Shown: positions 26,868 to 35,288, counted from the first letter of the stretch. The stretch: 49,598 bases of DNA from an uncultured Clostridia bacterium (GCA_944386645.1 CALXBW010000012.1:1-49598), one strand, 5' to 3'. The notes: generated from the sequence alone by a model not told the origin. A program made the numbers and translations.

Positions 26868-26976
26868 ATATGTGCAAAATAACTAAAAAAAATGTAATTA
26901 ACTTATTACAAATACTAATTAAATGCCCATATAGGGAACAATCTACATATATGTGTAGTAGGGAAAGGCTTTTTTT

Positions 26977-27315
26977 ATGTATACTGCAAATCTTGAAAAT
27001 AACAAAATCGATTTCATGAGAAGAAATAATTTGAATTATCTCTGTTTCACTAATCCCAATGGTGAATATTTTGTAAAAGAATTTAATTTACACAAACCAT
27101 ATTTTTCACATTCATATATTCGCACTGACGGGCATGAATTAATATCAGTTTCTAATGAATCTAATAATGAAAACATTGTAAAAGTGTATAATGCTACTTG
27201 GGTACTACATATTCAGGTATATTTTAAAAAAAATATAAAATACACAACTAAAACATTATATACAAATAAAAGGAAAAATATATTTGATATCATACTTCCA
27301 ACTGATATTATTTAA
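26977..27315 (+). CDS. Protein of unknown function (112 aa)
   Basis: No family is recognised. It has no signal peptide or membrane segment. The middle is aromatic-rich (NYLCFTNPNGEYFVKEF, then HKPYFSHSYIRTDGHE) and the second half is beta-like with a basic patch (YTNKRKN). GGGAAAGG precedes the ATG by about eight bases, and a terminator follows. It is island cargo, divergent from the MYG1-like gene. Confidence 0.55.
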   Translation: MYTANLENNKIDFMRRNNLNYLCFTNPNGEYFVKEFNLHKPYFSHSYIRTDGHELISVSNESNNENIVKVYNATWVLHIQVYFKKNIKYTTKTLYTNKRKNIFDIILPTDII

Positions 27316-27322
27316 TTTTAAA

Positions 27323-27356
27323 GTCTAGCTTCTATAATAAGAGGCTAGATTTTTTT
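27323..27356. terminator. Rho-independent terminator
   Basis: GTCTAGCTTC and GAGGCTAGA pair, followed on the plus strand by TTTTTTT. It ends the 112-aa gene and overlaps the stop codon of the convergent gene at 27345. Confidence 0.75.
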
Positions 27357-27917
27357 CCACTTTCCAGCTTTAAATATTAGAATATCGCCTATTTTTATAT
27401 CTTCATTTATATCATCTGCTGGCAGATCTTCTTTTTCTGATGTAAATTGATTTGCACACCCTATATAATCTTCATTTATTTCTTCTACAATAAATCTATC
27501 ATCTACTCTAGAATTTATTCTTTTTATCTTACATTCTTCCATATACTTTTCCACATCTTCTTCACTTATTGGTATACCTGTATAATCAACATAAAAATTA
27601 TTGTTTTGATCTTTTTTTAAAACTTCCCCTATTTCTGGCATATTTCCTGCAATTTTATCCTTTGGTATAAAATATATATCTTTATCATTATAATCAAAAC
27701 ATACAGCATAATCATCTTCAAATCTTGCAAAATTTAAACAAGTATATATAGATATATCATCTAAGAATCTTTCTGAATTTGATTTTGTTATACTATCTTC
27801 CAATTCGTGAATAAAATTATCAACTATTTCTAATTCATTTTTATCATGTACTATATTATCTAAATTTTTTAACATATCATAAGATATATCTTTTATATCA
27901 TCTAAAAAATTATTCAA
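27345..27917 (-). CDS. Protein with two DUF3006-like repeats
   Basis: No enzymatic family is recognised. The first 60 residues are acidic and helical. Two similar segments follow: NFARFEDDYAVCFDYNDKD with IPKDKIAGNMPEIGEVLK (about 62-100), and DRFIVEEINEDYIGCANQFT with LPADDINEDIKIGDILIF (about 140-183). Each resembles the short DUF3006 pattern, a small beta domain often encoded near secreted hydrolases. That fits the neighbouring SNase-type nuclease gene. Cytosolic by appearance. The match to DUF3006 is by eye and needs a profile search. Confidence 0.5.
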   Translation of the reverse strand: MNNFLDDIKDISYDMLKNLDNIVHDKNELEIVDNFIHELEDSITKSNSERFLDDISIYTCLNFARFEDDYAVCFDYNDKDIYFIPKDKIAGNMPEIGEVLKKDQNNNFYVDYTGIPISEEDVEKYMEECKIKRINSRVDDRFIVEEINEDYIGCANQFTSEKEDLPADDINEDIKIGDILIFKAGKWKKI

Positions 27918-28071
27918 TTTTACACTTCCTTTATTATGGATATAAATAAGTAGATTTACTTATTTTTAAGAAATAATGCCTATATTATAATACATAATTT
28001 ACCAATAATCAACTAATTTTTAATTTCTTGCTTATTTTTATTTTTGTGATATACTTTTTATAGGTGATAAA

Positions 28072-28950
28072 ATGAAATTTTATAAAATATTAATTACATT
28101 TTTTTGTGTATTATTAATACCTATATTCTCTTTTGCACATGGTGGAAATATCACAGGTTGGAAAGATAAGGATTCTGATAAAATAGTTCTTCATGATGGT
28201 AAATATTATGGTTATCATAATGAAGATGGTCAAAGACATTACCACCAAGTAGAATGGGATGAAGAAAAACAAAGATGGGTAATAGTTGCTCCAGCTGTAT
28301 ATTATGATGAAAACTTTAACGTATTATCTAATAATAATGATAACAATTCTGAAAAAATAGAAGTTAAATTTGCAGATACAGTAGATGGAGATACTGCAAA
28401 ATTTATTATGAATGGTGAAGAAATTACTGTTAGATTTTTGGGAATAGATACACCAGAAACAGTAAAACCTAATACACCTGTTCAACCATATGGTCCAGAA
28501 GCTAGTGACTTTACAAAAACCAAATTAACAAATGCTTCTAAAATAGAATTAGAATTTGATGAAAATTCCGATCCAAAAGATAAATATGATAGATATCTTG
28601 CTTGGGTATGGGTTGATGGTGAACTACTTCAAAATCTAATTATTAAAGAAGGTCTAGCTCAAACTTATATGTTACAGAATAATTACATGTATGCAGGACT
28701 TTTACAAACAAGTGAATATGAAGCTAAAAACTCAAAAATAGGTATTTGGAGTGATGATGCAAATTCTAATACAGATAGTAATACTACTAGTGATACAAGT
28801 TCTAATGTAACTAATACAACTGATACAAACGCTGTAAATTCTAATAATATATCAACTGCCACATCAGATACAACTACATTAGGTGCAATAATAATTGCTA
28901 TTGTAGTTTTCATCTTAACCTCACTTAAAATTATTAAAAGGAAAAAATAA
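28072..28950 (+). CDS. Secreted, membrane-anchored SNase-type nuclease
   Basis: Residues 1-24 form a signal peptide ending SFAHG. A histidine-rich region (YGYHNEDGQRHYHQVEW) follows at about 40-65. The staphylococcal-nuclease domain runs from about 100 to 225 and keeps the catalytic set: VRFLGIDTPET (Arg and Glu) and the arginine in DKYDRYLAWVW. A linker rich in S, T, N and D (about 228-268) leads to one membrane helix and a KRKK stop, so the nuclease would sit outside the cell on the membrane; there is no LPXTG motif. It probably degrades extracellular nucleic acid. Island cargo with its own GGTG ribosome site. Confidence 0.88.
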   Translation: MKFYKILITFFCVLLIPIFSFAHGGNITGWKDKDSDKIVLHDGKYYGYHNEDGQRHYHQVEWDEEKQRWVIVAPAVYYDENFNVLSNNNDNNSEKIEVKFADTVDGDTAKFIMNGEEITVRFLGIDTPETVKPNTPVQPYGPEASDFTKTKLTNASKIELEFDENSDPKDKYDRYLAWVWVDGELLQNLIIKEGLAQTYMLQNNYMYAGLLQTSEYEAKNSKIGIWSDDANSNTDSNTTSDTSSNVTNTTDTNAVNSNNISTATSDTTTLGAIIIAIVVFILTSLKIIKRKK

Positions 28951-28966
28951 TGAATAAATTATAACT

Positions 28967-29506
28967 CTATAATGCAGTTCCTTTTCTAGGAATATATAAA
29001 TTTTCCATATTTACATTTTCAATTCTTAATAATTTTATTTTATTCTCTATTCCTCCTGCATATCCTGTTAAATTTCCATTTTCTCCAACTACTCTATGAC
29101 AAGGAATAATAACAGATATGGGATTATGTCCTACAGCATTTCCAATAGCTTGTGCTGACATTTTTTCTTTATTCATTATTTTAACTACTTTTCTTGCAAT
29201 ATAACCATATGTTCTTGTCTCGCCATAAGGTATCTGACATAATATATTCCAGACTATTTTTCTAAAATTACTTCCTCTTGGAGCAAGTTGCAATTCATGT
29301 ATTGCAGGTTTTTCTCCATTAAAATATCTATTTAACCAATCTATTGTCTTTTGAATAATGTCTAAATCATTTCTTAATATTATTTCTTCTTTTATTTTAT
29401 CTAAATAATATTTTTGATCTTTTATCCATACTCCCATTAACTTTTCATTATCACTTACTATCAACATTTCTCCCAAAGGAGAGTTATAATAGCTCTTATA
29501 TAGCAT
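28967..29506 (-). CDS. ogt: Methylated-DNA-[protein]-cysteine S-methyltransferase
   Basis: Suicide repair protein that moves an alkyl group from O6 of guanine to its own cysteine. The active site PCHRVVG is near residue 136, with the helix-turn-helix segment VGHNPISVIIPCHR before it and GYAGGIENKIKLL after it. The ~75-residue N-terminal domain is the usual one, and 179 residues is normal. It is convergent with the nuclease gene, 16 bp apart. As island cargo it could add protection from alkylating agents. Confidence 0.93.
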   Translation of the reverse strand: MLYKSYYNSPLGEMLIVSDNEKLMGVWIKDQKYYLDKIKEEIILRNDLDIIQKTIDWLNRYFNGEKPAIHELQLAPRGSNFRKIVWNILCQIPYGETRTYGYIARKVVKIMNKEKMSAQAIGNAVGHNPISVIIPCHRVVGENGNLTGYAGGIENKIKLLRIENVNMENLYIPRKGTAL

Positions 29507-29663
29507 TATTAATCACTTCTTTCTAATTTGTATTATTTCATAATATATATTTAAAGTAAAGTTTTTATCTTCATCGATTGTAATAATAAAAATATTTTTA
29601 TAATAGAATTATTTAAGAAGTTTATTCTTATATAATTATTTAATTGCTCAAATGGAGGTTAGT

Positions 29664-29819
29664 GTGAATATGGATGTAAACGAAAAATATCTTAAATTAA
29701 AAACAGAATATATTATAAATAAGATTTTATATAATAAAAACTTAATTGGGAAAAATATGTATGATTACGCATCTAGAAAACTTGATAAATTAATACTTGT
29801 GGAAACTAATACTAAATAG
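29664..29819 (+). CDS. Small Spo0E-like protein (51 aa)
   Basis: Starts at GTG 29664, four bases after AGGTT within GGAGGTT, and stops at 29819, 15 bp before the recombinase start, so the two are probably cotranscribed. The C-terminal ASRKLDKLIL matches the short S-x-x-LD-x-LI signature of Spo0E-family phosphatases, which remove phosphate from the sporulation regulator Spo0A; such proteins are 50-80 residues long. The match rests on a few residues. It may instead be a small recombination-directionality factor or have another function. Confidence 0.45.
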   Translation: MNMDVNEKYLKLKTEYIINKILYNKNLIGKNMYDYASRKLDKLILVETNTK

Positions 29820-29834
29820 AAAGGTGAATAAATA

Positions 29835-31418
29835 ATGACATTATATGAAATGAAACAAGAATTATCTTCTGGTAAAACAATTTTTGATTTACAATTAAAA
29901 GTTTCTTATTATGCTAGAGTATCTACCGAAAAGGAAGAACAAATAAATTCTTTAGAAAATCAAATTACTTTTTTTGAAAACTATATTAAAACAAATAAAA
30001 ATTGGGAATTTATTTGTGGATATATTGATGAAGGAATAACTGGTACTTCTTCACTAAAACGTGAAAATTTTATGAAAATGATTGAAGATGGAAAACAAAA
30101 AAAATTTGATTTACTTATTACAAAAGAAGTCTCTAGATTTTCTCGTGACACTGTTGATAGTTTATTTTATACCAGAAAATTATTAGAATATAATGTTTGT
30201 GTTTATTTTTTGTCAGACAATATAATAACCGCTTCTAATGATGGAGAACTAAGACTTACTATAATGTCAAGTATGGCACAAGATGAAGTTCGCAAAATTT
30301 CTGAAAGAACAAAATTTGGTTTTAAACGTGCTGTTGAAAAAGGTACTGTACTCGGAACAAATAATATATGGGGATACAGAAAAGAAAAAGGAAAACTTGT
30401 AATTGATGAAACCGAAGCATTATTAGTAAGGAAAATTTTTTATATATATGCAACTAATGGTAAAATAGGTTTAAAAAAATTATCAACAGAATTAGCAAAT
30501 CAAGGATATTACAACCATAATGGAAATCCAATTCATCAAAATACATTAAAAAAAATTATTCAAAACCCCAAATATAAAGGCTACTATACAGGTGGGTTAT
30601 CAACTGTTGTAGATTATAGGACTAAAAAACGAAATTTTTATGATAAAAACAAATGGAAAATCTATAAAGATTATGAAAAAGTACCTCCTATTGTATCTGA
30701 AGATTTATGGGAAAAAGCAAATAAAAAATTATTAACTAGAAGTAAATCAGCTAACATGTATCAAAAACATCAAACTAAATATTCTCTATCAGGAAAGATA
30801 TATTGCGAAAAACATAAATGTAGTTTTATAAGGAAAATTAGACATTACAAGAATAAACCTAATATAGTTTATTGGTATTGTGGGAATTTCCATAAAACAG
30901 GTAAAAAAAATTGTATACCTGCTTATTTTAAGGAACGAGATATATATAATATTTTAATTAATAATTTTAAAAAATATAATAATATTTATAAAAATGAAAT
31001 TTGTAATGATTTAATGGATTTATACACTTCATTTTTTTCAATAAACAAAAATACAGAATATAAAGCGAAATTACAAAATCAATTATGTATTCTAAAAAAT
31101 AAAAAAGATAAATTATTAGATTTAGCTTTAGATGGTTTCCTTAGTAAAGAAGATTTAGTTTTAAAAAATACATCTATCGAAAATGAAATTTTTACAATAA
31201 ACAAAAAACTAAATAAAATAGAAATATATAAATCAGATATCAAAAAACAAAACGAATATCTTAATACATTAAAAGAAAATATCTATAATGAATTAGAAAT
31301 ATCTTATGCTAATTTAGAAGATTATATTGATGAATTACTAGATAAAATTATTGTTAAAGAAAAAGTTGACAATACACAAAATAAATCTCGTATAGAATTT
31401 AACATTATATTAGTCTGA
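29835..31418 (+). CDS. Large serine recombinase (site-specific integrase)
   Basis: Catalyses integration and, with a partner factor, excision. The N-terminal resolvase domain has the nucleophile serine in SYYARVSTEKEEQ (near residue 28), SLENQ just after it, and EVSRFSRD near 95. A recombinase domain follows (about 170-290), then a zinc ribbon with cysteines in IYCEKHKCSF and WYCGNF..KNC, then a coiled coil (about 395-490). The 527-residue length is typical. It ends 84 bp from the right direct repeat, the usual place for the integrase next to its own attachment site. AAAGGTG precedes the ATG. Confidence 0.95.
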   Translation: MTLYEMKQELSSGKTIFDLQLKVSYYARVSTEKEEQINSLENQITFFENYIKTNKNWEFICGYIDEGITGTSSLKRENFMKMIEDGKQKKFDLLITKEVSRFSRDTVDSLFYTRKLLEYNVCVYFLSDNIITASNDGELRLTIMSSMAQDEVRKISERTKFGFKRAVEKGTVLGTNNIWGYRKEKGKLVIDETEALLVRKIFYIYATNGKIGLKKLSTELANQGYYNHNGNPIHQNTLKKIIQNPKYKGYYTGGLSTVVDYRTKKRNFYDKNKWKIYKDYEKVPPIVSEDLWEKANKKLLTRSKSANMYQKHQTKYSLSGKIYCEKHKCSFIRKIRHYKNKPNIVYWYCGNFHKTGKKNCIPAYFKERDIYNILINNFKKYNNIYKNEICNDLMDLYTSFFSINKNTEYKAKLQNQLCILKNKKDKLLDLALDGFLSKEDLVLKNTSIENEIFTINKKLNKIEIYKSDIKKQNEYLNTLKENIYNELEISYANLEDYIDELLDKIIVKEKVDNTQNKSRIEFNIILV

Positions 31419-31471
31419 AACAATTTTATAAGTAACTATACTCTCTCCTATATATAATTAAATTTCCGGTT

Positions 31472-32752
31472 TTACACAACAAAACAATACCACTTTGTCA
31501 CTCCCATGCACATGGTTAGTGCCTGTTTTCCTGTAGTACCTGCTTTTTTAAAAAAACTGTCTAAATTAAAAGCTATTCTTGGTAAATATCCCAAATCTTC
31601 TAATAATGCAAATAACGGGAAAAATATAGCCATTGGTGGAAGCATAACTGATATTACCCACCCTAAAGTTCTAAACATTCCTTCCACTAAAACACCTTTT
31701 AGCCAAAGAGGTGAATTTATATAGTCAAAAAATATCGATAATTTTTCTTCTAACATTGTAAAAAAGCTAGTCAGTAAACTTGAAGGATAATTTGCACCTA
31801 CTATTGTAATCCAAAATATTATTCCTAAAAATAATAACATTAAAGGTATTCCAAATATTTTTGATGTTAATACCTTATCTATTTTTCTATCTCTCTCAAA
31901 ATACTTTTCTTTAGTAATAATTACTTCTTTTGATAACTTTTCAATGTTTTTAAATATATCTTCAATTAATATATCTGATATATTAGCTTTACTCATACCA
32001 AAACAACTTAATATTTTTTTCGTATGATTTATTTCTTCATTCATACACACAAAATCAATATTTAAATTTTCTGATATTTTATGTATTATTTTTCTATTAT
32101 CTTCTATTAATTTTATTGCTACCCATCTTGCTAATTGTTTATCTTGAATTTTTTTAACTAAACTATCCATTAACACTTGTATACAATATTCAATGTTTTC
32201 ATTATACCTATTTCTAACTAATATATTAGAATTATTTTTGTAACAAACATTTTTAACACAAACATCATTAATTTTTTCTAATAATTTTTTTAATGTTTTC
32301 TTTTTTCTTGCAACTGTTTCAATAACTGGTACATTTAATATTTTCGACAATTTGTTCGTATCAATAAATATACCTTTTTTCCTCGCTTCATCTATTAAAT
32401 TAATACATAATACAACTTTATTTGTAATTTCTAGTATTTGATAAACTAAATTTAAATTTCTTTCTAAACATGTTCCATCTACAACAATTACTACACAATC
32501 ATATTCTCCAAAGCATATATAATCTCTTGCAATTTCTTCTTCTTCTGAATCTGACATGATTGAGTATGTACCAGGTATGTCTATAAGTCTATATGTTTGA
32601 TTATTATAAATACATATTCCTTCAGAATTTTCAACTGTTTTTCCAGCCCAATTTCCTGTATGTTGATGTAATCCTGTTAACCCATTAAATATTGTGCTTT
32701 TTCCTACATTCGGATTACCAGCTAAACAGATTTTATATTCATTCTTTAACAT
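31472..32752 (-). pseudogene. feoB: feoB, N-terminal part cut off by the island
   Basis: Encodes the cytoplasmic G domain and first membrane part of FeoB. Residues 11-19 are GNPNVGKST, followed by IDIPGTYS and NLIDE for guanine binding, then the guanine-dissociation-inhibitor region, then membrane helices from about 300. The native frame continues to MCMG at the 31502-31516 repeat; the last nine residues (VTKWYCFVV) come from island DNA. A free G-domain fragment could be made but would lack the rest of the pore. It is downstream of feoA and the TrkA_C protein, 81 bp after the latter. Confidence 0.93.
31502..31516. other. Right attachment junction (direct repeat)
   Basis: Second copy of TCCCATGCACATGGT. 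Island-side sequence AATACCACTTTGTCAC (31486-31501) supplies the other arm of the deduced attP palindrome. The feoB N-terminal codons continue to the right. Confidence 0.88.
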
Positions 32753-32833
32753 ACTTATTCCCCCATATGAAAATAATATAAAAAAAAATGATATTTATGC
32801 CATTATAAATATCATTTTGCAAAATTTATTTAT

Positions 32834-33547
32834 TTACACTTTTTTACTTTTTTCTTCACTTTTTAAAAAAGCTGCTTTTATATTTTTCATCTTACCAAAA
32901 ACTACAATTACATCATTATTCTGTAATTTAACATCACCATATATTAAATCTATTATATTTTCTCCCCTTTTTAATACTAGTAATTGTATATCATATTTTT
33001 CTTTTAATCCTATTTCTTCAATTGTTTTATCTTTAAAGCTTTCTCTTAAATTATTTATTTCTACTTCTACAATTGATTTTGTACCATATGTATCATATAC
33101 GAAAAGACTATTTCCTCTTCTCATTATTTTACTATTTGTTATTTTAATAATAATTTTATCTAATGCATTTTTAAACAATTTAGATCTTCTAACAAAAAAT
33201 ATTAATATAATATTTATAATTGTTAATACTATTCCTAATTTTATTTCATGAATATTTGTAGTTGATGTTGAAATTAATAAATTTACAATAATTGAAACTA
33301 TAGTTACATTAAAAATATAACTAAACATCATCATTGCAGTAGTCAATTTTCTCCTTCTTTTAGTTAGTAACATCGTTTCACTCTCACTTGTTGTAAAACC
33401 TGTACATGTTAAAATAGATATTACTTGAAATCTACTTTTTTCTAAATTAATTCCTGTTATTCTAAATAATATTGTAAAAACCTCAATTATGATCTGATAT
33501 AACAAAATTAAAATATTAAAAAGTATTAACGCTAAAACTAAATTCAT
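32834..33547 (-). CDS. Membrane protein with C-terminal TrkA_C (RCK_C) domain
   Basis: N-terminal hydrophobic helices at about 3-25, 70-92 and 100-118 flank a basic loop (LLTKRRRKLTT). The last ~75 residues (RESFKDKTIEEIGLKEKYDIQLLVLKRG and onward) resemble the TrkA_C ligand-binding fold that regulates ion channels and transporters. Encoded between feoA and feoB on the same strand, it may regulate FeoB or move another cation. The role is inferred from position; the domain from the sequence pattern. 237 residues, with no cleavable signal. Confidence 0.7.
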   Translation of the reverse strand: MNLVLALILFNILILLYQIIIEVFTILFRITGINLEKSRFQVISILTCTGFTTSESETMLLTKRRRKLTTAMMMFSYIFNVTIVSIIVNLLISTSTTNIHEIKLGIVLTIINIILIFFVRRSKLFKNALDKIIIKITNSKIMRRGNSLFVYDTYGTKSIVEVEINNLRESFKDKTIEEIGLKEKYDIQLLVLKRGENIIDLIYGDVKLQNNDVIVVFGKMKNIKAAFLKSEEKSKKV

Positions 33548-33594
33548 TATATTGTCTCCTTTTTTGTTTAATTATATCAAATCTTTTATATTTT

Positions 33595-33840
33595 TCAACA
33601 TATTTCTACATGTATTTTACTTGCATCTTCATCTCTTACTGCCAGTAAAATATTTCTTATCTCATATGCTCTTATTCCACCACATGCACCACTAAAAACT
33701 GGCTTTATTTTTGTATCTTTTATTATTCCTAAGTCTGCTATTCTCCTTTTTATTTTATCATCTAATTTAATGTTTTTAACTATACCTATACTATTTATAC
33801 CTAATTTATTTAAAGTTACTACCAATTTATACACTCCCAT
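33595..33840 (-). CDS. feoA: Ferrous iron transport protein A
   Basis: Small SH3-like cytoplasmic partner of FeoB. The pattern RRIADLGIIKDTKIKPVFSG followed by AYEIRNILLAVRDEDA is typical. The ATG at 33840 has no ribosome site; GGGAG (33838-33834) sits eight bases before a TTG at 33825, which is probably the real start (76 residues). It opens the feoA-TrkA_C-feoB operon, 47 bp before the next gene. A Fur/PerR-like palindrome lies immediately upstream. Confidence 0.88.
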   Translation of the reverse strand: MGVYKLVVTLNKLGINSIGIVKNIKLDDKIKRRIADLGIIKDTKIKPVFSGACGGIRAYEIRNILLAVRDEDASKIHVEIC

Positions 33841-33843
33841 TTT

Positions 33844-33858
33844 TAATAATTATTATAA
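33844..33858. promoter_or_regulatory. Fur/PerR-like operator at the feo operon
   Basis: TAATAATTATTATAA fits the 7-1-7 PerR/Fur layout (TTATAATNATTATAA) with one mismatch and overlaps a minus-strand TATAAT (33857-33852), a sensible place for iron-dependent repression. A good -35 is not visible. Confidence 0.45.
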
Positions 33859-34025
33859 AAATCTTAATAAAATTTTTTATTTATAACTACAAGCATCTAA
33901 CAATCTAAAATATAGCTATCATTTATATATTTTATGTTAATTAGTTGCATTATGTTTTTATTAATGATATAAATTGTATTAGAAATTATTTTATTAGAGT
34001 TAAATAGGCTCAAATGGAGGGTTTT

Positions 34026-34484
34026 ATGGATAAAAATAGAGGTTTTGAAATAATAAGTTCATATAAAGATAAAAATATAAATTTACCTAAACGTCAAACT
34101 AAAAATTCTGCAGGTTATGATATTGAAGCTGCTGAAGATACATTAATTCCAGTATTTCATCCAGGGCAAGCACCTGTACTTGTTAAAACTGGAATTAAAT
34201 CATATTTGAAAGAAAATGAATTTTTAATGCTTGTAAATAGGAGCTCTAATCCACTAAAAAAAGGTTTAGTTGTTTCAAATAGTGTCGGCATTGTTGATTC
34301 AGATTATTATAATAATCCAGATAATGAAGGTCATATTATGTTTTCTTTTTATAATTTTTCTGATAAAGATATTCTTATAAAAAAAGGAGATAGAATAGGT
34401 CAAGCAATTTTTTTAAATTTTTTGACTACAGATACTGATTCTGCTTCTGGCAGTAGGAGTGGCGGTTTTGGTTCTACTATGTAA
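34026..34484 (+). CDS. dut: dUTP diphosphatase
   Basis: Hydrolyses dUTP to dUMP, keeping uracil out of DNA and feeding dTMP synthesis. Conserved motifs of the trimeric family appear in order: SAGYDIEA, then NRSSNPLKKGL, then GIVDSDYYNN, then GDRIGQAIF, with the C-terminal GSRSGGFGST arm that closes the active site. The start at 34026 has GGAGGG; an ATG at 34014 overlaps that site. 152 residues. It is a single plus-strand gene facing away from feoA. Confidence 0.95.
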   Translation: MDKNRGFEIISSYKDKNINLPKRQTKNSAGYDIEAAEDTLIPVFHPGQAPVLVKTGIKSYLKENEFLMLVNRSSNPLKKGLVVSNSVGIVDSDYYNNPDNEGHIMFSFYNFSDKDILIKKGDRIGQAIFLNFLTTDTDSASGSRSGGFGSTM

Positions 34485-34521
34485 TTTGACGTTTTTATAA
34501 CCATTTTTACATTTTTTTACT

Positions 34522-34550
34522 TTGACTTTTTGCTTTTTTTGATGTATAAT
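34522..34550 (+). promoter_or_regulatory. Predicted promoter of carD
   Basis: TTGACT (34522-34527), 17 bases, TATAAT (34545-34550). Confidence 0.75.
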
Positions 34551-34582
34551 ATTTGTAGTGTGTATGGAAGGAGTTGCTATAT

Positions 34583-35137
34583 ATGTTTAATATTGGAGAC
34601 AAAATAGTTTACCCAATGCATGGGGCTGGAACTATTAAGGACATTGAAGAAAAAAATATTTTAGGAAAGACTGAACCTTATTACATATTAGAAATGCCAG
34701 GAGAAGTTAAAGTTATGGTTCCTATCAATAAGGCTGAATCTATAGGCGTGAGAAATATTATAGATAAAGAAAAAGCTGATAAAGTTTTCAGTATATTAGG
34801 TCACGATAGTACAGAAATGTCAATGAATTGGAATAAGAGATATAGGGACAACATGGATAAAATGAAAAGTGGCGATATATATGAAGTTGCAGATGTAGTT
34901 AGAAATTTAAGTTTCAAACAAAAAGAAAAAGGACTTTCTACTGGTGAGAAAAAAATGCTTTTAAATGCTAAACAAATTTTAATAAGTGAATTAGTTTTAG
35001 CAGAACATTCTTCTAAGGACGAAGTAGAAGATTTAATAGAAGCTACTATTTGTAAATCCTTTGAAGCATATAAACACACAGACAAATCAGAAATAAATAA
35101 TGATAATATTGTAAAGAAATTTATTCCTTACAATTAA
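34583..35137 (+). CDS. CarD/CdnL-family transcriptional regulator
   Basis: Binds RNA polymerase beta through its N-terminal Tudor-like domain and stabilises open promoters. The domain is clear from FNIGDKIVYPMHGAGTIKDI to about residue 65; the remainder is a helical DNA-binding part with KGLSTGEKKMLLNAKQIL, typical of the family. The ATG at 34583 follows GGAAGGAG; a TTG at 34574 is too close to that site. 184 residues. Own promoter and a long hairpin after the stop make it monocistronic. Confidence 0.9.
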   Translation: MFNIGDKIVYPMHGAGTIKDIEEKNILGKTEPYYILEMPGEVKVMVPINKAESIGVRNIIDKEKADKVFSILGHDSTEMSMNWNKRYRDNMDKMKSGDIYEVADVVRNLSFKQKEKGLSTGEKKMLLNAKQILISELVLAEHSSKDEVEDLIEATICKSFEAYKHTDKSEINNDNIVKKFIPYN

Positions 35138-35234
35138 AAATATAAACTATGTTTAATAATTTTTTTATTACATTTTGAAATTTTATTTCAATAATGTAGT
35201 AATATTTTTTATTAAATATAGTTTATATTTTTTA
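35135..35234. repeat. 100-bp inverted repeat after carD
   Basis: Bases 35135-35159 pair with 35209-35234 with one mismatch, and the interior (ATTACATTTTGAAA near 35167 against TTTCAATAATGTAGTAAT near 35187-35204) continues the stem. It folds almost entirely on itself. It probably ends carD transcription, but its size suggests a MITE-like origin. Confidence 0.6.
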
Positions 35235-35288
35235 ATATTTACTTTTTGAACAATATATATTTTTTTATTTAAAATATATGTATTTTTT

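Larger units (their letters stand above)
21139..31516. mobile_element. Serine-recombinase integrative island in feoB, with copper-export and proS cargo
   Basis: Bounded by direct repeats TCCCATGCACATGGT at 21139-21153 and 31502-31516 (unit length 10,363 bp). A large serine recombinase is the last gene at the right end. The left end begins with a csoR-copZ-copA operon. No conjugation, relaxase, capsid or replication genes are visible, so it would be a non-self-transmissible integrative element or genomic island. Precise removal restores the feoB frame. Cargo, left to right: csoR, copZ, copA, proS, MYG1-like, a 112-aa unknown, a DUF3006-like protein, an SNase-type nuclease, ogt, a Spo0E-like small protein and the recombinase. 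Confidence 0.92.

Noticed and set aside
26868..26976. Riboswitch in the leader of the 112-aa gene
   Set aside because: Only one small hairpin is visible and no known aptamer pattern is recognisable.
20302..32752. Two independent feoB paralogs or an inversion
   Set aside because: The two parts do not overlap in content beyond the four-residue MCMG, lie on the same strand, and join in frame at a direct repeat, so an insertion explains them better.
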